NCBI GenBank assembly: GCA_012270135.1
Contig: JAAXIW010000374.1
Location: forward strand, 1 to 10,084
Source: Brevundimonas sp.
Lineage (GTDB): Bacteria > Pseudomonadota > Alphaproteobacteria > Caulobacterales > Caulobacteraceae
Direction of reading: 5' to 3'
Length of the DNA: 10,084 nt
The position numbers were made by a program, and so were the translations under genes. A model generated the notes under the pieces. The model did not search any database, was not told the DNA's origin, and saw only the letters and a program-made list of their open reading frames with translations. Below are positions 1 to 5,605 of the stretch, one piece after another; within the stretch, counting starts at the first letter, position 1, and the number at the start of each line of letters is the position of its first letter.

Positions 1-277
1 GCTCCAGCCCTCCCGCACCTCGGAGGTCGCACGCTCCGCCGCTGGCCCCGCCCGTCAGGCCGGGGGCCGCTACTATTCGGTCCATCGTCAGAACGGGCGC
101 GAGCCTGACGCCCTGACAATGCCGGAACCGACATACGTTGACGGCTTCGCCGTCGGCGAGATCGAGACCATGGCCTCCCAGGATCTCGCAGCGCCGGACC
201 AGGGCCCGACCCTGATCCGCGACCGCAACGGCAATCTGCGCGCCGCCCCGGCCCTCTCGGACGGGGATCATCAGTGA
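1..277 (+). CDS. 3' end of an unrecognised gene (partial, 91 residues visible)
   Basis: The frame starting at base 2 is open from the window edge to a TGA at 275-277, giving the C-terminal 91 residues of a protein whose start lies outside the window. The visible part is rich in Ala, Pro and Asp with no hydrophobic segment. It contains a RYYSVHRQNG segment, a PTYVDGFAVGEIE segment and ends NGNLRAAPALSDGDHQ. I do not recognise a family. Its stop overlaps the GTG start of the DUF2336 gene (GTGA at 274-277), so the two are probably cotranscribed and translationally coupled. Support is the uninterrupted frame, normal-looking GC-rich codon use and the GTGA junction. The residual doubt is that 91 open codons can occur by chance in such GC-rich DNA. 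Confidence 0.6.
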   Translation, partial: LQPSRTSEVARSAAGPARQAGGRYYSVHRQNGREPDALTMPEPTYVDGFAVGEIETMASQDLAAPDQGPTLIRDRNGNLRAAPALSDGDHQ

Positions 278-1377
278 CCGAAGCGCCGGCCCTGTCACGC
301 CTTCCCGACCTCATCGCCCTCGCCGAGGAGGATTCCAGCGAGAAGCGTCGCGCCCTGCTGCGCGAACTGACGGAGCATTTCTTCGGCTCGGTCCGCACTC
401 CGGCCGAGGACAGGCTCTATGACGCTGTGCTGGTCAAGCTGACCAACGACATGGAGACGGCGGTTCGCGCCGAGCTGTCAGCCCGATTCGCCAACGCCCC
501 CGACGCGCCCCATAACCTGATCCGTCGGCTGGCGAACGACGAGGCCGCCGTGGCCGGCGCTGTGCTGGCTTCATCGCCGGTCCTGACCGACGAGGACCTT
601 CTGGGCGTCGTCCGCAGTCAAGGCCAGGACCACCTGCGCGCCGTCTCGGCCCGCCCGTCGGTTTCCGAAGCCGTCTCCGAGGTGATCGTCGAGCGCGGCG
701 ATGACGAAACGCTGGGGACCCTGTTGCGTAACGATGGGGCACGTCTGTCCCGGAAGGCCTCCGAGGCCGCGGTCGAACGCGCCAAGGCCAATCCGGACCT
801 GCACGAGGCCACGGTGTCGCGGGCCGACCTGTCGGCCGACCTCCTCAACGATATGTATTTCGTGGTCGAGGCGCGGCTCAGGTCACGCATTCTCGAACAG
901 AACGCCAGCATGGATCCGGCCCTGCTTGAAAGCGCCCTCGCCGCCGGCCGGGCTCGCGTCGCCACCGACGACGGCGCTCTCCCCGCCGACTACGCCGAAT
1001 GCTCGGCCTATGTCGAAGAGTTGCGCGCCGCCGGTCAGCTGACGCCGCAGATGCTGGCGCGCTTCCTGCGGTCCGGCGACAAGACCGGCGGCCGCACGTC
1101 GTTCCTGATCGCCTTGGCCCAGATGGCGGACATCGACTTCCACACGGCGCGACAGATCGTGGAGCGCCGCGAGCTGGACGCCCTGGCCGTGGTCTGCAAG
1201 GCAGCCGATCTCGATCGCGCCCTGTTCCTCACCTATGCGGTGGTGTTGCTGAACGACGACGGCGACGCCATGGCCAAGGCGCACTCCTACGCCCGAATGT
1301 ATGCCGAATTGACGCGCGACGCCGCGCTCAGGACCCTCCGCTTCTGGCGTATGCGCCGCGGGGCCCAGGCGGCCTGA
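274..1377 (+). CDS. DUF2336 domain-containing protein, 367 aa
   Basis: This is a cytoplasmic-looking, Leu/Ala-rich, mostly helical protein recognised as a DUF2336 family member, a family common in alphaproteobacteria with no assigned biochemical role. The region from about residue 50 to 180 resembles short HEAT-like helical hairpins (LSARFANAPDAP, LLRNDGARLSRKA). The C-terminal half carries the VVCKAADLDRALF segment that matches LAILCKATGLSKSDL in the second DUF2336 protein of this window. There is no signal peptide or membrane segment. The GTG start at 274 is preferred because it overlaps the upstream stop and has a GGGGA ribosome-binding-like sequence at 263-267, six bases upstream. The gene converges on mucR, with a shared hairpin at 1391-1420. 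The family call is firm; the function is unknown. Confidence 0.85.
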   Translation: MTEAPALSRLPDLIALAEEDSSEKRRALLRELTEHFFGSVRTPAEDRLYDAVLVKLTNDMETAVRAELSARFANAPDAPHNLIRRLANDEAAVAGAVLASSPVLTDEDLLGVVRSQGQDHLRAVSARPSVSEAVSEVIVERGDDETLGTLLRNDGARLSRKASEAAVERAKANPDLHEATVSRADLSADLLNDMYFVVEARLRSRILEQNASMDPALLESALAAGRARVATDDGALPADYAECSAYVEELRAAGQLTPQMLARFLRSGDKTGGRTSFLIALAQMADIDFHTARQIVERRELDALAVVCKAADLDRALFLTYAVVLLNDDGDAMAKAHSYARMYAELTRDAALRTLRFWRMRRGAQAA

Positions 1378-1390
1378 CCCTTAAACGCGA

Positions 1391-1420
1391 AACGCCCGCC
1401 CCGGCGACGGGACGGGCGTT
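1391..1420 (-). terminator. Hairpin terminator between convergent DUF2336 gene and mucR
   Basis: A 13-base arm (1391-1403, AACGCCCGCCCCG) pairs with 1408-1420 (CGGGACGGGCGTT) around a GCGA loop, which is a GNRA tetraloop. The single non-Watson-Crick position (1399/1412) is C-A in a plus-strand transcript but a G-U wobble in a minus-strand transcript, so the stem is fully paired only for RNA coming from mucR. It lies 21 bases past the mucR stop and 13 bases past the DUF2336 stop. There is only a weak U run beyond it (GTTT on the minus strand). It could serve both genes, with the minus direction favoured. Confidence 0.7.
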
Positions 1421-1441
1421 CAGATCAGCCTCCGGCCGGTC

Positions 1442-1870
1442 TTATTTCTTGGCGCGGCCGGCGCGGGCGGGTTTACGTCCGCCTTGGCCGAGGCCCATCT
1501 GCTTGGCCAGGTCCGATCGGGCCTTGGCGTAGTTCGGGGCGACCATCGGATAATCTTTCGGCAGGCCCCACTTGGCCCGGTATTCTTCAGGGCTCATGTT
1601 GTATTTGGTGCGCAGGTGACGCTTCAGCGACTTGAACTTGCGTCCGTCTTCCAGACAGATCAGGAAGTCCGGCGTGATCGACTTGCGGATCGGAACCGCC
1701 GGTTCCTTGGGTTCGGGCTCCGGCTCGACCGCGCCGCTCGAAACCTGTGACAGCGCCGCGTGAATGCTGGAAATCAGGCCCGGCACTTCCGCCGCCTGAA
1801 CATTGTTGTTGCCGACATAGGCCGACACGATGTCGGCGGTCATCTCGAGCAGTTGCGAGTTTTCTTCCAT
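1442..1870 (-). CDS. mucR: Ros/MucR-family zinc-finger transcriptional regulator, 142 aa
   Basis: This is a DNA-binding regulator of the Ros/MucR family, whose members control envelope, exopolysaccharide, virulence or cell-cycle genes in alphaproteobacteria and in several species act as oligomeric, H-NS-like silencers. The N-terminal segment (about 1-45) is the expected oligomerisation region. An acidic, Pro-rich linker (50-60) follows, then the zinc-finger domain (about 64-128) with C72, D75 (C-L-E-D), H85 and Y90, the family signature SLKRHLRTKYNMSPEEYR (81-98), and a KWGLPKDYPMVAPNYA block. A basic tail (131-142) ends the protein. The second Cys and second His of classic Ros are replaced by Asp and Tyr, so metal coordination differs from plant-like C2H2 fingers. 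The length is normal for MucR. The start has AAGGTGA at 1881-1887, ten bases upstream. Confidence 0.92.
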   Translation of the reverse strand: MEENSQLLEMTADIVSAYVGNNNVQAAEVPGLISSIHAALSQVSSGAVEPEPEPKEPAVPIRKSITPDFLICLEDGRKFKSLKRHLRTKYNMSPEEYRAKWGLPKDYPMVAPNYAKARSDLAKQMGLGQGGRKPARAGRAKK

Positions 1871-1880
1871 CTGCGCGGCC

Positions 1881-1887
1881 TCACCTT
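1881..1887 (-). promoter_or_regulatory. Ribosome-binding site of mucR
   Basis: The minus strand reads AAGGTGA here, matching much of the AAGGAGGTGA anti-SD complement. It lies ten bases before the ATG at 1870, slightly farther than usual. It supports the 142-residue start. Confidence 0.6.
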
Positions 1888-1936
1888 CTTATGTGATCGT
1901 TTCAGCCGAACGTTGACCGTCAGCCCGTCGCACGGG

Positions 1937-1965
1937 TGAATAGAGATGATCCCCGATTCACGCAA
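1937..1965 (-). promoter_or_regulatory. Candidate mucR promoter containing a GANTC site
   Basis: On the minus strand TTGCGT (1965-1960) and TATTCA (1942-1937) are separated by 17 bases, a fair sigma-70-like match. A GAATC (GANTC) pentamer at 1959-1955 directly follows the -35 hexamer. GANTC is the methylation target of the cell-cycle methyltransferase CcrM in Caulobacterales and relatives. The pair sits 67-95 bases upstream of the mucR ATG. The promoter is a visual match only; MucR proteins often repress their own genes, so this stretch is also where an autoregulatory site would be expected. Confidence 0.4.
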
Positions 1966-1982
1966 TGGCGTATTCGATGACA

Positions 1983-2010
1983 GCTCTGGTCTCACTCATC
2001 AGACTAGAGC
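1983..2010. terminator. Imperfect hairpin between the second DUF2336 gene and mucR
   Basis: GCTCTGGTCT (1983-1992) and AGACTAGAGC (2001-2010) form a 10-base inverted repeat around an 8-base loop. The one imperfect pair (1988/2005) is G-U on the plus strand and C-A on the minus strand. It lies 21 bases after the stop of the upstream DUF2336 gene but has no U tract on the minus strand, so it is a weak terminator candidate. It may instead be a structured leader or a protein-binding palindrome. Confidence 0.35.
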
Positions 2011-2031
2011 CGCATTACTGACGACTGCCGA

Positions 2032-3249
2032 TTAGCGTCCGAAGTTTTCCGCCAGCGCCAGCATCGCCGCCCGCTCCGGAGCCGAATAGTCGTCGACCTC
2101 GTCTTCCTCGCCTTCCCGGATCGCCCTGAGTAGAGCCGGCGTCAGGGCGGAAGACAACGACCAGTTCCAGTAGCGCAACACCGTCTGGGCCCGGTCCACG
2201 GCCAGCATGTCGTAAGTGACCTGGACCCGCTCCCACACTGGATCGACCGAACCGTCCTCGGCGGTCTCCGGCCGACGCATCGACCGCCACAGGCCGGTCA
2301 GGTCGGACTTGGACAGTCCTGTCGCCTTGCACAGGATCGCCAGGGGCTCCCCTCCGGGATCGCCCATGATCTTCGCCCCCGTGATCGGCTTCACCCCCGC
2401 CAGATAGGCGATCTCGGTCGCCACCTCGCGGGTCAGCCCGTGGCGTGCGGCGGCCTCGACCGCCTGCTCCAGCCCGGCATAGGGGCTCTTCTCGATCGCC
2501 GCCCGGTTTCTCTGGCGACGCTCGAGGAACTGAAGCGCCTTGCGCGAGACCGGATCCTGCCAGTTCTCTTCGGCGGCCATGGCGAAGACATCCTCGACCA
2601 CCTCCTGCATGACTTCCCGCGACACGGCGAACCTCTGCAGGATGGTGCGCCGGTCGTCCGGTCCGCACCACCAGAACATCACATAGGCGCCGGACGGGCG
2701 CAGTTCCGGCCGCTTCAACAGATGGGCGCACAATGAGCGCTCGGTGCGGCTCAGACTCACGACCCCCTCGACCGCGACCTGACTGAGCCGCGCCGTGGAA
2801 TTTCTCAGCACCGCCTCGATCACCGGGCTCTCGCCGAAGCTCATCAGGGCCTCGGCGACCACCTCCGACAGGGCGCGTCGGCTGGCCATCAGGAAGCGAT
2901 GCTCGATAGCGGCGTCCCGCGCGCAAGCGACCAGATCGGCGTCCGTCAGCGACGCGCACTGCTCGATCAGCAGGCCGGCGATGTCCGGCTCGTCGCGCAG
3001 CAGCATTCGCGCCAGGGCGTTGGGCACTTCCGCCAGCGGGGCCAGTCGGGCCGCCACCCGTTTGCGGTCTTCAGGCGACGCGAGACGCAGCATTTCGACC
3101 AGAAGATCGCCCGTCACCGACCGCTCGAAGGCGTTGACCCGGCTACCCGGCAGCGAGACCACGTCCGCCAGCCGCTTCAGCAGCGCGTGGCGCGCGCGAA
3201 AGCCGCCTTGCGGCTCGGTCTCCTCCAGCGGGATGGCGGGCTCGGACAT
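2032..3249 (-). CDS. DUF2336 domain-containing protein, 405 aa
   Basis: This is a second DUF2336 family protein of unknown function, soluble and helical by composition. It is a distant paralogue of the protein at 274-1377, with VLRNSTARLSQVAVEGVV matching LLRNDGARLSRKASEAAV and LAILCKATGLSKSDLTGLW matching LAVVCKAADLDRALFLTY. The helical repeat region covers about residues 60-190. The segment RRQRNRAAIEKSPYAGLEQA (about 245-265) is followed by the more conserved C-terminal domain to about residue 365. The C-terminus is acidic (EGEEDEVDDYSAPE). The ATG at 3249 has no recognisable Shine-Dalgarno sequence; the upstream bases are rich in TTAACC elements instead, so a leaderless message or a later start (Val codons near residue 29) is possible. 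It is 161 bases upstream of mucR on the same strand. Confidence 0.85.
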   Translation of the reverse strand: MSEPAIPLEETEPQGGFRARHALLKRLADVVSLPGSRVNAFERSVTGDLLVEMLRLASPEDRKRVAARLAPLAEVPNALARMLLRDEPDIAGLLIEQCASLTDADLVACARDAAIEHRFLMASRRALSEVVAEALMSFGESPVIEAVLRNSTARLSQVAVEGVVSLSRTERSLCAHLLKRPELRPSGAYVMFWWCGPDDRRTILQRFAVSREVMQEVVEDVFAMAAEENWQDPVSRKALQFLERRQRNRAAIEKSPYAGLEQAVEAAARHGLTREVATEIAYLAGVKPITGAKIMGDPGGEPLAILCKATGLSKSDLTGLWRSMRRPETAEDGSVDPVWERVQVTYDMLAVDRAQTVLRYWNWSLSSALTPALLRAIREGEEDEVDDYSAPERAAMLALAENFGR

Positions 3250-3260
3250 GTCGGCCGAAA

Positions 3261-3283
3261 GGTTAAGGTCAGCCGGTTAACCG
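3261..3283. promoter_or_regulatory. TTAACC direct repeat and 10-bp palindrome upstream of DUF2336 gene
   Basis: GGTTAA occurs at 3261-3266 and again at 3275-3280, a direct repeat with a 14-base period. The second copy lies within a perfect palindrome CGGTTAACCG (3274-3283). The cluster sits 12-34 bases upstream of the DUF2336 start, where a promoter or operator is expected. The half-site resembles that of the Caulobacter regulator CtrA (TTAA-N7-TTAA), but the spacing here is N10, so it is not a standard CtrA box. The repeat is seen directly; any function is inferred. Confidence 0.35.
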
Positions 3284-3289
3284 CCTGTG

Positions 3290-3330
3290 ACGGTCGAACG
3301 AGGAGTTGAGCGGGCCCTCGTTCCGGCCGT
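3290..3330. terminator. Inverted repeat downstream of the TetR operon
   Basis: GAACGAGG (3296-3303) and CCTCGTTC (3316-3323) form a perfect 8-bp stem with a 12-base loop. It can be extended by ACGG (3290-3293) pairing with CCGT (3327-3330) across a small internal loop. It begins about 31 bases past the stop of the PCuAC-fusion gene and lies before the next gene on the same strand, so it probably separates two transcripts. There is no U run after it on the minus strand, so it may act as a processing or attenuating structure rather than a classical terminator. Confidence 0.4.
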
Positions 3331-3361
3331 GAGGCATTCGGTGCAGCACTTCAGCGGACGA

Positions 3362-4333
3362 CTACGGTTCGAACCGCTCCCACGCTGTTCGGCTGTCATC
3401 CACCAGTTCAAAATCCGCCTCGACCGCCCCGGCTTCGGCGAACTCCAGCCTCAAGCGCACCTTTCCGTCGGAAGCGCGGTCGGGATCGTAGTTGATCAGC
3501 ATGAAATGCAGATCGCTGCCCGGCCGAACGTCCAGTTGCCCGGCGCCCGGCACCAACCACGCTTCGTCCTTGGCCATGCCGGGGTTCGGCCCCTCGCGCT
3601 GAATCCGGTGCAGTTCCACTCGATCTGCGCAGGCGCAGGTTACACCGATCAACCGGTCCGCGACGGGCGATCCGTTGCGGATGCGCAGATAACCGGCCAC
3701 GTCCTGCCGTTCGCCCACGCCCCGCACGATGCGGCGGGTCAAATCCATCGGCCCGACCGAAGCGGGGGCCTCCATCGCGGCCGGCACGGCGGGCAGGATC
3801 ACGCTCGCCGACGGGTCCTCGCGGTAGTCGAACCCGCCGATCGCGACCCAGACGCCGTCCTGCTCGCTGCTGGAGCGGACGCGATAAACCCCGTCAGCCC
3901 CCAGCATCGCCGTCGACTTCAGGCGCTCGATGGTTTCCGCCCCGTGCACGGTCTCGTCGACCTCGAACCCGCCCGCCACGGGCGTCATGACGCCCGTCGT
4001 GTGGAATCCGCCGGTGGTGAAATAGTGGAACACGTAGTCGCCGGAGTCCTTGTCGCGAAAGATCAGCGTCTCGCCGGCGTAGGCTCCCGCATTGACCGAG
4101 TGCACCACCCTGACGGCGTGGCCCCCGACCGCCCACTCCCAGCGTTGCACGTCCTCGATGCCCGGCCGGGCGGTCGCGACGCCCCGCCAGGTCTTGCCGA
4201 TCATCGGGGCGAACGGCGCATAGGCCGCCGGGCCGGAGTCGTTGGCCGGCGGCGGCGCCGGCTGGGCCAAGGCGACAGCGGGAACAATCAGTACAGTCAG
4301 CGCCGCAAGGACGGAGGCAAGGCGTCGGTGCAT
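3362..4333 (-). CDS. Exported two-domain protein: lipocalin-like N-terminal domain plus PCuAC copper-chaperone domain, 323 aa
   Basis: The protein begins with a Sec-type signal peptide: basic MHRR, a hydrophobic core at residues 6-20, and a likely cut after ALA at 23. Residues about 36-180 form a beta-rich domain with IGKTWRG, QRWEWAVGGHAVRVVHS and HYFTTGGFHTTG, resembling DUF1579/lipocalin-like barrels; that call is tentative. Residues about 192-312 match the PCuAC (DUF461) periplasmic copper chaperone family. The metal motif is H242-X10-M253-X22-H276-X-M278, very close to the family's H-X10-M-X21-H-X-M, preceded by DRLIGVTCACADRVELH. PCuAC proteins bind Cu(I) in the periplasm and help deliver it to cytochrome oxidase. 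The fusion is larger than ordinary PCuAC proteins (about 150 residues). The ATG at 4333 has AGGGAG at 4341-4346 and starts two bases after the tetR stop; the longer open frame to 4549 has no signal peptide and overlaps tetR. Confidence 0.82.
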   Translation of the reverse strand: MHRRLASVLAALTVLIVPAVALAQPAPPPANDSGPAAYAPFAPMIGKTWRGVATARPGIEDVQRWEWAVGGHAVRVVHSVNAGAYAGETLIFRDKDSGDYVFHYFTTGGFHTTGVMTPVAGGFEVDETVHGAETIERLKSTAMLGADGVYRVRSSSEQDGVWVAIGGFDYREDPSASVILPAVPAAMEAPASVGPMDLTRRIVRGVGERQDVAGYLRIRNGSPVADRLIGVTCACADRVELHRIQREGPNPGMAKDEAWLVPGAGQLDVRPGSDLHFMLINYDPDRASDGKVRLRLEFAEAGAVEADFELVDDSRTAWERFEP

Positions 4334-4335
4334 GA

Positions 4336-4959
4336 TCAGTCTCCCTGGACGAGCTCGGGACGAGGCGCGGCGCGCGCCAGCAGCATGTCGAAATGGTCCC
4401 GGAGCGCCTCCACGCCCCGATCGAAATAGCCGACATCGCGATGGGTGCGGGCCTGCATCACGCCGCCCTCCATCGTGGTCAGCACGAATTCGCCGAGCGC
4501 CCGCCTGTCCAGATCGGCCGGCAGCCTGTCGCCCGCCGCCTCCAGGCACCGCTCGATGGCTCCCGCCCAGTTGGCGAAATTGACCGCCAGCAGGTCGCGC
4601 ACCACCGGATCGGCCTCGTGCAGCTCGAGGGCCAGAGACCCGATCGGACAGCCGTAGGTGCAGTCGGTCTCAAGGATCATCCAGCGATACCGCGCCAGCA
4701 GCGCGAAGATGCGCTCAATCGGATCATCCACCCCCTCCCAGGCCGGAGCCAGAAGGTTTTCCTCGATGCCGTCGCGGTACGCTTCCAGCACGGCGATCAG
4801 CACATCCTGCTTGCCGGGGAAGACATGGTAAAGGCTGCCTGCATTCAGCTGCGTCCGACTCAGGATGTCCGCGATCGAGGTCGAGTTGAATCCCTTGGCC
4901 CAGAACAGCTCCATGGCCGCGATCACGATCCGTGTGCGGACATCGGGCGAGGCCTTCAC
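4336..4959 (-). CDS. TetR/AcrR-family transcriptional regulator, 207 aa
   Basis: This is a one-component repressor-type regulator. Residues 5-60 form the TetR DNA-binding domain with AAMELFWAKGFNSTSIADIL and the recognition-helix region TQLNAGSLYHVFPGKQDVL. The rest is a ligand-binding/dimerisation domain with an unusual DCTYGCPIGSLALEL segment that places C100 and C104 three residues apart. The GTG start at 4959 overlaps the stop of the upstream gene (GTGA, 4956-4959), gives a normal TetR length and starts just before the HTH; the frame stays open further upstream to 5385, but that stretch lies over the DUF4287 gene and is not TetR-like. No clear Shine-Dalgarno sequence precedes it, consistent with translational coupling. 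It most likely controls its own operon through the paired operators at 5536-5587. Confidence 0.92.
   Translation of the reverse strand: MKASPDVRTRIVIAAMELFWAKGFNSTSIADILSRTQLNAGSLYHVFPGKQDVLIAVLEAYRDGIEENLLAPAWEGVDDPIERIFALLARYRWMILETDCTYGCPIGSLALELHEADPVVRDLLAVNFANWAGAIERCLEAAGDRLPADLDRRALGEFVLTTMEGGVMQARTHRDVGYFDRGVEALRDHFDMLLARAAPRPELVQGD
4341..4346 (-). promoter_or_regulatory. Ribosome-binding site of the PCuAC-fusion gene
   Basis: The minus strand reads AGGGAG inside the last codons of tetR, seven bases before the ATG at 4333. It decides the 323-residue start, which also begins with a good signal peptide. Confidence 0.65.
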
Positions 4960-5513
4960 GCCGCGGCCCAGGCCTGCTTGATCCAGGCCTCCACCTCGGC
5001 ATCGACCTCGTCGGTCGAGCCGATGCGGACCCGGTGGGTGACCATCGCATTCCACGATCCGGCCGCCTCGAGCCGCCCGGACGGCTCCACTCCCTTCAGG
5101 GTCAGGCCGAGATCGAATCGGTCTTTCGTGGACGGCTGGCCAAGACCGAACTGCTTGTTCCGGCGGAAGCTGACATAGCCTTTCTTCGGCGCGAACTCCG
5201 CGCCCTCCAGACCCGATACGATCGCCGCCACCCTGTCGTAGATCGGCCGCATCGCCGTCTTCGGACCGGCGAACATGGTTTCCATCAGCGCCGCGTCGTC
5301 GCTGGAACCTGCGTCCGAAGCGAAAGTCTTGTGCGCGACCAGATTGGCGTAGCCGTGGCCCAGACCGTGTTCGGCCTTCAGCCAATCGACCAACGCCTTG
5401 TGCTTCTCCGGCCCGGCGCTCCTGGAAGCGGCCACCCAGTCGGCCAGGGACCGCCCCGTGTTCGCTTCCAGGTTGGCGATCATCTTCGCCGTCGCCGCAT
5501 CCATGTCAGCCAT
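4956..5513 (-). CDS. DUF4287 / DUF5655 domain protein, 185 aa
   Basis: This is a small soluble protein with two recognised domains of unknown function. Residues about 9-60 match DUF4287, with MIANLEANTGRSLADWVAA and the characteristic KHKALVDWLKAEHGLGHGYAN. Residues about 75-182 match DUF5655, a YdhG-like fold, with PIYDRV, KKGYVSFRRNKQFGL and DRFDLGLTL followed by a C-terminal helix. There is no signal peptide, so it should act in the cytoplasm. It is the first gene of a tight operon: its stop overlaps the tetR start by four bases and the PCuAC-fusion gene follows tetR after two bases. The ATG at 5513 has a strong AGGGAGGA at 5521-5528. It is probably a TetR-controlled effector; its activity is unknown. 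Confidence 0.88.
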   Translation of the reverse strand: MADMDAATAKMIANLEANTGRSLADWVAASRSAGPEKHKALVDWLKAEHGLGHGYANLVAHKTFASDAGSSDDAALMETMFAGPKTAMRPIYDRVAAIVSGLEGAEFAPKKGYVSFRRNKQFGLGQPSTKDRFDLGLTLKGVEPSGRLEAAGSWNAMVTHRVRIGSTDEVDAEVEAWIKQAWAAA

Positions 5514-5520
5514 TGTCGCG

Positions 5521-5528
5521 TCCTCCCT
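5521..5528 (-). promoter_or_regulatory. Ribosome-binding site of the DUF4287 gene
   Basis: The minus strand reads AGGGAGGA seven bases before the ATG at 5513. This is one of the strongest Shine-Dalgarno sequences in the window and fixes the operon's first start codon. Confidence 0.75.
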
Positions 5529-5535
5529 CGCCGGA

Positions 5536-5551
5536 TTGAACGCTCATTCAA
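5536..5551. promoter_or_regulatory. Candidate TetR operator O1
   Basis: TTGAACGCTCATTCAA is an inverted repeat of form TTGAA-G--C-TTCAA. It shares its left half TTGAACG with the second site at 5572-5587, and both fit a palindromic consensus TTGAACGNNCGTTCAA. It overlaps the position expected for the -10 hexamer of the operon promoter and lies 22 bases before the DUF4287 start, an ideal repressor position. A 16-bp palindrome is a normal size for TetR-family operators. Confidence 0.65.
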
Positions 5552-5558
5552 GACTGGG

Positions 5559-5564
5559 AGTCAA
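5559..5564 (-). promoter_or_regulatory. Candidate -35 element of the DUF4287-tetR-PCuAC operon
   Basis: TTGACT on the minus strand lies exactly between the two TetR operator candidates. Seventeen bases downstream is GTTCAA (5541-5536), a weak -10 within operator O1. The hexamer overlaps a GANTC pentamer (5558-5562), a potential CcrM methylation site. The -35 match is good, the -10 is poor, so the exact promoter is uncertain. Confidence 0.4.
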
Positions 5565-5571
5565 TGGAATT

Positions 5572-5587
5572 TTGAACGACCGCTCAA
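5572..5587. promoter_or_regulatory. Candidate TetR operator O2
   Basis: TTGAACGACCGCTCAA is an inverted repeat of form TTGA-CG--CG-TCAA. It is centred 36 bp from O1 and has the identical left half TTGAACG. It lies just upstream of the candidate -35 hexamer, so a dimer on each site would flank and cover the promoter. It also lies only 18 bases beyond the cysK stop. Confidence 0.65.
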
Positions 5588-5605
5588 CCGCTCGCCGCCG
5601 GACGC

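Noticed and set aside
999..1532. 177-codon plus-strand open frame overlapping the DUF2336 gene end and mucR
   Set aside because: It crosses the terminator hairpin and two well-supported genes in another frame and has no domain signature.
3263..3280. Canonical CtrA box upstream of the DUF2336 gene
   Set aside because: The two TTAA elements are separated by 10 bases rather than 7, so only a variant site can be proposed.
3287..4429. 380-codon plus-strand open frame opposite the PCuAC-fusion gene
   Set aside because: The opposite strand encodes a signal peptide and a PCuAC domain with a clear start; this frame is His/Arg/Pro-rich with no domain.
4334..4549. Longer start of the PCuAC-fusion frame at 4549
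   Set aside because: The extra 72 residues overlap tetR, are Arg/Gly-rich and would hide the signal peptide that begins at the ATG at 4333.
4960..5385. N-terminal extension of the TetR frame up to 5385
   Set aside because: This stretch is Arg/Gly-rich and lies over the well-supported DUF4287/DUF5655 gene. The GTG at 4959 gives a normal TetR length and a GTGA overlap.
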